Below, one piece after another: positions 1 to 5,141 of a stretch of DNA of 5,141 bases (within the stretch, counting starts at the first letter, position 1; every line of letters begins with the position of its first letter). Source of the DNA: Phycisphaerales bacterium. GTDB lineage: Bacteria > Planctomycetota > Phycisphaerae > Phycisphaerales > UBA1924. Position numbers and translations under genes: made by a program. The notes below the pieces were generated by a model. The model was given only the letters and a program-made list of their open reading frames with translations, was not told the origin of the DNA and searched no databases. Location: the NCBI GenBank assembly GCA_016763115.1, contig JAESUL010000069.1, positions 1 to 5,141 on the forward strand. The letters are read 5' to 3'.

Positions 1-18
1 AAGCCCGGGGGAGGCGAA

Positions 19-252
19 ATGACGAACAGAAGGAGCCGTCAGACACGACCTAGGCCGATCAACTCGGCGGAAGAATCTGTCTATCAAAGCCTGATGAAGA
101 TCCGGCTTGATTTTACGAGCAGCAGCGGGTTTCTCTTCCGATTTGTGCCGATTTTTGATACAGTGGGCACGACTTGTGGGCGCTCGGTGTGGGCGGGGTG
201 CATCCTTGTGTATTCTCGGACCTACTACAAACAAGCCCGGTGCGTGTATTGA
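19..252 (+). CDS. Possible small protein of 77 residues, unrecognised
   Basis: The frame opens with ATG at 19, preceded by a strong purine-rich ribosome-binding site (GGGGGAGG at 7-14, four bases before the start), and closes with TGA at 250-252, 47 bases before the ABC transporter start. The predicted protein is basic at its N-terminus (many Arg in the first 13 residues) and has three cysteines (residues 53, 61 and 75). No convincing membrane segment and no family resemblance is seen. Codon use is unlike the two downstream genes: AGA, AGG and CGA arginine codons and many T/A third positions occur, whereas the neighbours favour G/C-ending codons. That weakens the case for a real conserved gene. 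It could be a short leader peptide, the remnant of a broken gene, or a chance frame in the operon leader. The ribosome-binding site is the only positive evidence. Confidence 0.25.
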   Translation: MTNRRSRQTRPRPINSAEESVYQSLMKIRLDFTSSSGFLFRFVPIFDTVGTTCGRSVWAGCILVYSRTYYKQARCVY

Positions 253-289
253 TTGAATACGATTGCACAAGTTGATTGCCGATTTTGGT

Positions 290-295
290 GGGGAG
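290..295 (+). promoter_or_regulatory. Ribosome-binding site that fixes the ABC transporter start
   Basis: GGGGAG lies four bases before the ATG at 300. The same frame could also open at a TTG at 276, eight codons upstream, but that codon has no purine-rich stretch at a suitable distance. The ATG at 300 is therefore preferred. No convincing -35/-10 promoter pair could be picked out by eye in 1-299; TACGAT at 258-263 is a passable -10 but lacks a matching -35. Confidence 0.6.
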
Positions 296-299
296 TTTG

Positions 300-2192
300 A
301 TGGCCTCAGAGTTTGACAGCCCGACGCAGGACCTGAGCAGCAACGGGCGTGTGGTGTCGTTGCTGCGTCCGCACTCGAGTCGGCTCGTTGCGGTGCTGGG
401 GATGCTGGTGCTGCTGGTGGTTGCCGATCTCGCGCCGCCGTTCGCGATCAAGGTTTTGATTGATGATGTGTTCGTCGATTCAGAGCGTGCACAAGGATTC
501 GGCGGGCGGGGAAAACTGTTGGCGGTTCTGCTTGCTGGGTTGTTTATAAGTTATGTCACCCGCAACACGCTTTTTTATCTCAGCCGAATGCGTGCGCTGC
601 GGATCAGTGAGGATGTCTGCTTCACGCTCCGCAAGCGGCTGTTCGACCATCTTCAGCAGCTGAGCCTGCGGTACTACCGCGCCCATCAACCCGGACAGGT
701 CGGGGCGCGGGTGATGGACGACACCTACAAGATCCAGAGTTTCATCCAGGACAAGTTCCCGCTGTTGATGCTCAGCATGCTCAAGTTCCAGATTCTGCTG
801 GTGGTTATTTTTCTGATGAATCCGCGTCTGGCGATGGCAGCCATCATTATCTTGCCGCTGCAGTTCGTGACCTACCGCTTCTTTCGCGCACCGATCCGCA
901 AGAGCCATTCAGAAGCCCAAGAAAACCTGTCGCTGGCGTACGGGAACCTGGTCGAGAAGTTCTTGGGCATGGAGGTCGTCAAGGGCTTCAACGCCGAGGC
1001 ACGCGAGAGCGAGACCTTTAATCGTGCGATTGATGCAAGCCGAAAGAGCCAGATCAAATCCCAGCGGTACCACTTTGTCCAGAAGATCACCGCCGATCTG
1101 CTCGTCGGGCTCGGGACGATCATGCTGATCGCCTATGGCGCATTCGAGGTCATCAACGGCAACATGAAGGGCGGCGACTTCATGATGTTCTTCGGGTATG
1201 TCATGATGCTCTACCCCGCGGTGCTCGAAATCATCTCCGGCGTCGGGCACTCTTCCAAAGCCATCGCATCGGTCAACCGCGTGTTCGAGATGCTCGAAGA
1301 GCCCGTCCGCGACGAGCGGCTTTTGGTGCCCGCCGAGGATTTGGCCGCGATCCATGGCGGGGAGATCAAGATTGAGGGTGTCTCGTTCGCCTACGAAGAT
1401 GCGCCCGAGGTGCTCCACAATATCCACCTGCAAATCAACCCCGGCGAACGGATTGCGATCACCGGGCCGAGCGGGTCGGGCAAAAGCACCCTGGTCAAAC
1501 TGCTGCCCAAGTTCATCACCCCGACGAGCGGGTCGCTGTCGATCGGAGGCGTGGACCTGGCCAATATCCCGCCTCGACTGGTCCGCCAAGAGATGGCCAT
1601 CGCGTTCCAAGAGGTGTTCTTGTTCAATGCCTCGATCTACGAGAATATCCGGTACGCCCGCGAGGACGCGACACTCGACGAGGTCCGCGAAGCGTGCCGA
1701 CTGACGGGCGCCGACCAGATTATTTCCAGACTCCCCGAGGGGTACGACACGAACCTGGCCGACTTTGGGGCCGAACTCTCGCGGGGCGAAAAGCAGCGGA
1801 TCACGCTTGCTCGGGCACTGCTCAAAGACACCCCGATCCTGATTCTTGATGAAGCCACGGCTTCGATCGACCGCGGGTCCTCGCGGGCGGTTATGGATTC
1901 GGTCTTTCAGCGGATGCAGGGGCGGACCGTGCTGATGGTGACCCACGAGACCCATCTGCTCGATATGGTCGATCGGGTGATCTGTGTCCGCGATGGAAGG
2001 ATCAGCTTTGAGGGCACCCCCGAGGCTTATGCCCGGTATGAGCCCGCTGCATTCTTGTCTTCACCGATCTCCAAAGAGGATCGGCTCGTTGAGCCGACAA
2101 TGAAGGTGAACCGCCCGATTCATGGCGCGGTCCATCTGGACGAAGGCACCAAGAGCGAACTCGCCGAACCAAGCCCAGATCAAGAGACCTGA
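300..2192 (+). CDS. ABC exporter half-transporter (MsbA/LmrA-type, membrane domain plus ATPase)
   Basis: This 630-residue protein should dimerise in the inner membrane and use ATP hydrolysis to flip or export a substrate; the substrate cannot be read from sequence. Membrane segments are seen at about residues 28-50, 72-94, 155-173, 176-194, 264-284 and 293-313, the usual six of the exporter fold. The nucleotide-binding domain starts near 355 and is complete: A-loop Tyr365, Walker A GPSGSGKST (389-397, Lys395), Q-loop Gln437, signature LSRGE (493-497), Walker B ILILDE (513-518, catalytic Glu518), D-loop SID and H-loop His549. The signature departs from consensus LSGGQ at two positions. There is no N-terminal peptidase domain, so it is not a bacteriocin-processing exporter. 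The last 40 or so residues form a polar tail beyond the usual end of the family. The 14-base gap to the secretin gene suggests one transcript. The family call is firm; a lipid, glycan or peptide substrate would all be compatible. Confidence 0.93.
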   Translation: MASEFDSPTQDLSSNGRVVSLLRPHSSRLVAVLGMLVLLVVADLAPPFAIKVLIDDVFVDSERAQGFGGRGKLLAVLLAGLFISYVTRNTLFYLSRMRALRISEDVCFTLRKRLFDHLQQLSLRYYRAHQPGQVGARVMDDTYKIQSFIQDKFPLLMLSMLKFQILLVVIFLMNPRLAMAAIIILPLQFVTYRFFRAPIRKSHSEAQENLSLAYGNLVEKFLGMEVVKGFNAEARESETFNRAIDASRKSQIKSQRYHFVQKITADLLVGLGTIMLIAYGAFEVINGNMKGGDFMMFFGYVMMLYPAVLEIISGVGHSSKAIASVNRVFEMLEEPVRDERLLVPAEDLAAIHGGEIKIEGVSFAYEDAPEVLHNIHLQINPGERIAITGPSGSGKSTLVKLLPKFITPTSGSLSIGGVDLANIPPRLVRQEMAIAFQEVFLFNASIYENIRYAREDATLDEVREACRLTGADQIISRLPEGYDTNLADFGAELSRGEKQRITLARALLKDTPILILDEATASIDRGSSRAVMDSVFQRMQGRTVLMVTHETHLLDMVDRVICVRDGRISFEGTPEAYARYEPAAFLSSPISKEDRLVEPTMKVNRPIHGAVHLDEGTKSELAEPSPDQET

Positions 2193-2194
2193 CC

Positions 2195-2200
2195 GAGGAG
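2195..2200 (+). promoter_or_regulatory. Ribosome-binding site of the secretin-like gene
   Basis: GAGGAG sits six bases before the ATG at 2207 and immediately after the ABC transporter stop codon (2190-2192). A second in-frame ATG at 2213 would be 12 bases away, so 2207 is the better start. There is no room for a separate promoter or terminator between the two genes, which supports co-transcription. Confidence 0.65.
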
Positions 2201-2206
2201 CCCAAG

Positions 2207-2341
2207 ATGCCGATGACCCGCGATGACCGAGTGCTTGCTGCCCATGCCGATCTCGGCGTACATCGGGCACGGCACCACTGGGGACCCGCGATCGGTCTCG
2301 TTGCCCTCGGTGCTGCGGCGGCCGTCTTCCCGCTGGGGTGT
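2207..2341 (+). other. Putative lipoprotein signal peptide of the secretin-like protein
   Basis: Residues 1-24 are charged (several Arg, Asp and His), residues 27-41 are hydrophobic and Ala/Gly/Val/Leu-rich, and Cys45 follows Leu43-Gly44. This looks like a type II (lipoprotein) signal peptide with an unusually long n-region. Proline at the -3 position, where Leu is usual, makes the lipobox non-standard. Some secretins of type IVb pili (BfpB, PilN, TcpC) are known lipoproteins, so the arrangement is plausible. The alternatives are an ordinary cleaved signal peptide or an uncleaved anchor. Confidence 0.45.
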
Positions 2342-5008
2342 GTGCAATCAGAGCAGATCACGCAGAGTGTTGAGATGATCTCGCCACGGACATCTGGCGG
2401 GATTTTGGTCAATGAACCCGACGCCGAGGGTCTCGCGCGTGTCGCTTCTGCGATGCAAAAATCGAGTATGCCACAGATTTCGCCCGGTGTATTGGCGATG
2501 GTTGAAGAGCGTGAGTCTCGGCGGATAAGTGCAGCCGCTCTGGATCAAGAAGCCCAGGAAAAGATCGAGCCGGGTGTCACGCCGGTGATCCTTCCTCCAA
2601 ACGCGGGCAAGCTGATTAGTCTGAAAAAGCTGAGTCGCTATGAGGTGCAAGAACTGGTCGGCTCGCTCGGGCTGCGCATTCAGACCGAGCTGGGGTACCG
2701 CCCGGCGAGCGATGCACAAGCAGCCTTACTCGGGCGGGCACCCGATGGCGTTGCGCCCGGCCCGGTGTTTGCACGCGAAGGCGCAGATGGAACGCTGGCG
2801 TTGATCCGCTTTGGTTCCACGCGGTACCTCTCGCAGTTGCCCCAGCTCTGGGTGGTGGGGGTGATGATCGGCGGGGACAAGGTCGTTGCGATCAATCCTG
2901 ATATCGAGAGTGTACAAGCCAACATTGATGCGAGCCAGGGGCAGATCGAACAGATGCGGACCGGGCTGACACAGTCCGATGTTGCCCGCGAGATTATCCA
3001 GCTGAGCTACACCGATACCGCCAGCGCGCTCAACACACTCAAGGGGCTCGGGATCAACACGGTGCCCACCATCGAGGGGCTGCCTGCAACAATGAACTTT
3101 GACCAGCTCCCCATGGTGACCAAGATGCCCGCACCGAGCGATGAACAGATGGGGCTCGTGGGTGACCAGGAGACCGCTCGCGGGGCATTCGGTCAGACGA
3201 GCACGCCGGCCAAGGCGGCGGCGCTCAACGCAGAGGTCAACGCGGCCCCGAGCTCGCAACTCATGGTGATCTACCACCCCGCGCACCCCGAGCAGTTCTC
3301 CACCGTGCGAACGATTCTTGACGAGTACATCGATCGTCCGGCAAGGCTGGTCTTTATCGAGGGTTTGGTGCTCGAGATCAGCGAAGACGGGCTCGAAGAA
3401 CTCGGCGTGGAATGGTCATTCAAGGACGGACCAACGGACCTGATCCTCGGCTCGCTCGACCCGACCGGGGTCACCGATACCCTTATTTTCTCGGGTCTTG
3501 ATTCACGCGATGTCGTGCGAGACTGGGGCGTACAGATCCAGGCGTTGGTCCGCGACGGCAAGGCCGAGGTGCTCACTCGCCCGAGCATCCTGACCATGAA
3601 TAACCGACAGGCGACCATTCGTGTTGGTGAAGACATCCCCATCGCAACGAGCTCGGAAGGGTTCAGCAACAACTCCAACAAGGTCGCGTTCAACTTCAAG
3701 TACATCGCCACCGGCATCCTCCTCAACATCCGCCCGCGGATTAGCGAATCGGGCGATGAGGTCAGCATGTTGGTGGACACCATCGTATCGGCCCCGGTGC
3801 CCGGTCGTGATCTCGAGATCAAATCGAGCGACGGCGAGCTGCTCGCCTCGGCCCCGACGGTTTCAACACGGCGTGTGCAGACCTACGCACGCATCAGGAA
3901 CAAAACGCCTTTCATCATCGGCGGCTTGGTTTCGCGCGACCGGACAATCTCGCAAGACAAGGTGCCCATACTCGGCGACCTCCCCTGGATCGGTGCCGCG
4001 TTCCGATCGGAACGAGTTGAAACACTCAAGCGTGAAGTCATTATCGTGCTCACGCCGTATGTGCTCGATGAGCACAACACGATCAACCGTGCATTGCCCA
4101 AGGACGATGATCTGTTCGACAACACGGGCAACAAGCTGTTCCGCGACGCGTACCGAATCCGCGCCGAGGATGTCTTTGATCTGCGGTTCCTCGCCGAGAA
4201 CAAGCGGCTCTCGCTCTATCGTGATCTCGCCAAAGAGGTGGTCGCCAACAACTTCCACCTCGCGTCGGTCAAGCCGTTCAGCGAGTTTGCGACGAACCAT
4301 GTCCCCGGCGAGAACATCCTTGTCCACCGTATGATCTACGAAGTCATCAAACGCACCAAGGTCGACGCCCGCGTCAACCCCAACCGCATCATCTACTTCG
4401 AGGAAAAAGATGTCGAGGGGTACCATGTCCAGTTCCTCGGGCGCACCCTCCAACGCCTCGGTGGCGGCGATTCCGTGGATAGTTTCCTCGATGCCCATGA
4501 GGGCAAAGCACTCGCCATCACCTTCCATTACGACCGTGATTCGATGGAGCAGCAACGATTAGCGTCCGAGCCGATCCCCGAGATCCGCATCGTCGATTGC
4601 CCCGATCGTGATGCGTGGCAGCAGATTCTTTGGGATATGAACCAGCCGAGCAGCGATGGAATCCAACGGTTCACCATCCTGATCAACTCGCCGGCCGACA
4701 TTGTTCGGCTCCAGCGGGCGATGATGCTCAAACTCATCGTGCTGCTCAACGGCGGCGAGGAATCCCTCTCGCTGACCAACTTCAGCATCGGAAAAATTCT
4801 TCATGTCCCCGAACGCGACGCCGACAAGGTTTCTGTTGTGGACGCCGATGTCGCGAGGTACTTCTTCCACACCGAGTTGTACTACGCCGCGGTCATCAAG
4901 CACATCGAGCAAACGCTTGACGAACTCGATGAAGCGTTCAAGGACCCGCAAATCCAGATGTACATGTCCAACCCCAATACACTCAGAGAGAACAATCTCA
5001 CGGATTGA
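2207..5008 (+). CDS. Secretin-domain outer-membrane channel protein with large novel C-terminal extension
   Basis: This 933-residue protein contains the pore-forming domain of the type II/III secretion and type IV pilus secretin family, which assembles into large rings in the outer membrane. In order: a basic N-terminal stretch (1-24), a hydrophobic segment (27-44) ending in LGC at Cys45; an unrecognised region (about 50-255); an N1-like ring-building domain (about 258-380) interrupted by an Ala/Pro/Gln-rich linker (307-348); the N-domain-to-barrel transition IEGLVLEIS (384-392); and the secretin domain (about 437-622). Family hallmarks are LTRPSILTMNNRQATIRVGE (456-475), the TGILLNIRPRI strand (502-512), IIGGLVSR (570-577), VPILGDLPWIGAAFR (586-600) and VIIVLTPYVL (611-620). 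Residues 623-933 follow, far longer than the short pilotin-binding tail of known secretins, and match nothing I recognise. The only cysteines are Cys45 and Cys798. It lies 14 bases after an ABC exporter gene. The secretin call is strong; the specific system served is unknown. Confidence 0.9.
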   Translation: MPMTRDDRVLAAHADLGVHRARHHWGPAIGLVALGAAAAVFPLGCVQSEQITQSVEMISPRTSGGILVNEPDAEGLARVASAMQKSSMPQISPGVLAMVEERESRRISAAALDQEAQEKIEPGVTPVILPPNAGKLISLKKLSRYEVQELVGSLGLRIQTELGYRPASDAQAALLGRAPDGVAPGPVFAREGADGTLALIRFGSTRYLSQLPQLWVVGVMIGGDKVVAINPDIESVQANIDASQGQIEQMRTGLTQSDVAREIIQLSYTDTASALNTLKGLGINTVPTIEGLPATMNFDQLPMVTKMPAPSDEQMGLVGDQETARGAFGQTSTPAKAAALNAEVNAAPSSQLMVIYHPAHPEQFSTVRTILDEYIDRPARLVFIEGLVLEISEDGLEELGVEWSFKDGPTDLILGSLDPTGVTDTLIFSGLDSRDVVRDWGVQIQALVRDGKAEVLTRPSILTMNNRQATIRVGEDIPIATSSEGFSNNSNKVAFNFKYIATGILLNIRPRISESGDEVSMLVDTIVSAPVPGRDLEIKSSDGELLASAPTVSTRRVQTYARIRNKTPFIIGGLVSRDRTISQDKVPILGDLPWIGAAFRSERVETLKREVIIVLTPYVLDEHNTINRALPKDDDLFDNTGNKLFRDAYRIRAEDVFDLRFLAENKRLSLYRDLAKEVVANNFHLASVKPFSEFATNHVPGENILVHRMIYEVIKRTKVDARVNPNRIIYFEEKDVEGYHVQFLGRTLQRLGGGDSVDSFLDAHEGKALAITFHYDRDSMEQQRLASEPIPEIRIVDCPDRDAWQQILWDMNQPSSDGIQRFTILINSPADIVRLQRAMMLKLIVLLNGGEESLSLTNFSIGKILHVPERDADKVSVVDADVARYFFHTELYYAAVIKHIEQTLDELDEAFKDPQIQMYMSNPNTLRENNLTD
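4073..5005 (+). other. Region coding for the unrecognised C-terminal domain of the secretin-like protein
   Basis: Residues 623-933 begin directly after the last barrel strand of the secretin domain. The stretch looks like a folded, mixed alpha/beta protein: it has charged helical segments (653-681, 702-717 and 879-911) and alternating hydrophobic strands (767-773, 792-797, 822-827, 842-847). The part at 821-848 (strand, short S-P-A turn, long helix) resembles in outline the second half of the N1-like domain at 350-375, hinting at a ring-building type fold, but this is only a visual impression. No membrane segment is evident. Codon use matches the rest of the gene, with no frameshift or stop at the junction, so it is part of one continuous protein. 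Confidence 0.7.
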
Positions 5009-5023
5009 GCGCGTCGCCCTGCT

Positions 5024-5056
5024 CGACCGCCACCACATCCAGCGTGGTGGTGATCG
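5024..5056. terminator. Imperfect hairpin between convergent genes, possible terminator
   Basis: Bases 5030-5036 pair perfectly with 5044-5050 around a seven-base loop. The stem extends outward through a G-T wobble (5029/5051), a C-G pair and, after one C/A mismatch (5027/5053), three more pairs (5024-5026 with 5054-5056). It starts 15 bases after the secretin-like stop codon and lies 14 bases beyond the tRNA 3' end. No T-run follows it on either strand, so it is not a classical intrinsic terminator. It may stabilise the 3' end or act with Rho. A run of five T directly follows the tRNA on the - strand (5066-5070). Confidence 0.35.
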
Positions 5057-5070
5057 GTAGATGGGAAAAA

Positions 5071-5141
5071 CGGTGCGGGAGGGATTCGAACCCACGGACC
5101 CCTTTCAGGGTCACTCGATTTCAAGTCGAGCGCCTTCAACC
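5071..5141 (-). tRNA. trnS-UGA: tRNA-Ser (anticodon UGA), 3' part, cut by the window edge
   Basis: On the - strand the anticodon stem is CTCGA (5130-5126) with TCGAG (5118-5114) around the seven-base loop CTTGAAA, giving anticodon TGA at 5123-5121, which reads serine UCA. A long variable arm, typical of serine tRNAs, has the stem GACCC/GGGTC (5112-5108 with 5101-5097). The T-loop TTCGAAT is at 5090-5084, the acceptor 3' strand CCGCACC at 5078-5072 and the discriminator G at 5071. CCA is not encoded, so it must be added by the CCA-adding enzyme. The acceptor 5' strand and part of the D-arm lie beyond the window. The T-stem has one T-T mismatch (5094/5080). The gene is convergent with the secretin-like gene, 62 bases apart. 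Confidence 0.93.

Noticed and set aside
1..240. Direct repeat AAGCCCGG at 1-8 and 233-240 as a possible mobile-element boundary
   Set aside because: Eight bases is within chance expectation for GC-rich DNA, and there are no terminal inverted repeats or transposase sequence between them.
276..299. TTG at 276 as an upstream start for the ABC exporter
   Set aside because: No ribosome-binding site precedes it, whereas ATG at 300 has GGGGAG four bases upstream.
909..1955. Long open frame on the - strand (348 codons) inside the ABC exporter gene
   Set aside because: It is antisense to a gene with every ABC ATPase motif in place; its protein is His/Asp/Arg-rich with no recognisable fold, as expected for an antisense shadow of GC-biased codons.
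3621..4334. Second + strand frame (237 codons) overlapping the secretin gene
   Set aside because: The product is almost entirely Ser, Arg, Thr and Pro, typical of a frame-shifted reading of GC-rich DNA. It is not evidence of a frameshift, because the main frame stays open and family-like throughout.
3863..4555. Open frame on the - strand (230 codons) opposite the secretin C-terminal region
   Set aside because: The + strand frame is continuous with the secretin domain and has plausible secondary structure; the antisense product has no family features.
5071..5141. tRNA gene as an integration (attachment) site
   Set aside because: tRNA-Ser genes are common integration targets, but no integrase, repeated tRNA 3' end or phage gene is present in the window.

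Overview
The window carries a compact two-gene unit on the + strand, followed by a convergent serine tRNA on the - strand that runs off the right edge. DNA is GC-rich, with a strong preference for G/C-ending codons. The secretin-type gene points to a double-membrane (Gram-negative-type) bacterium. The tRNA has no encoded CCA. These traits and the protein style would fit a planctomycete, perhaps of the Phycisphaerae, but that placement is a guess because no taxonomic marker is present.

Layout: positions 1-299 form a leader region with one weakly supported small reading frame (19-252) that has a good ribosome-binding site. Positions 300-2192 encode a 630-residue ABC exporter half-transporter of the MsbA/LmrA architecture, with six membrane segments followed by a complete nucleotide-binding domain. 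Only 14 bases later, with its own Shine-Dalgarno, positions 2207-5008 encode a 933-residue protein. Its middle is a clear secretin pore domain (type II/III secretion and type IV pilus outer-membrane channel family). It has a possible lipoprotein signal at the front and an unrecognised tail of about 310 residues. Positions 5009-5070 hold an imperfect hairpin between convergent genes. Positions 5071-5141 are the 3' part of tRNA-Ser(UGA).

How the parts may work together: the 14-base spacing argues for co-transcription of an inner-membrane ATP-driven exporter and an outer-membrane multimeric channel. Secretins normally work with GspE/PilB-type hexameric ATPases and pseudopilins or with type III machinery, none of which is in this window. 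ABC exporters normally pair with TolC-type channels. An ABC exporter beside a secretin with a large private C-terminal domain is therefore the most unusual feature here. The functional link is an inference from gene order only, and the window is too short to show whether pilus or secretion genes lie further out.
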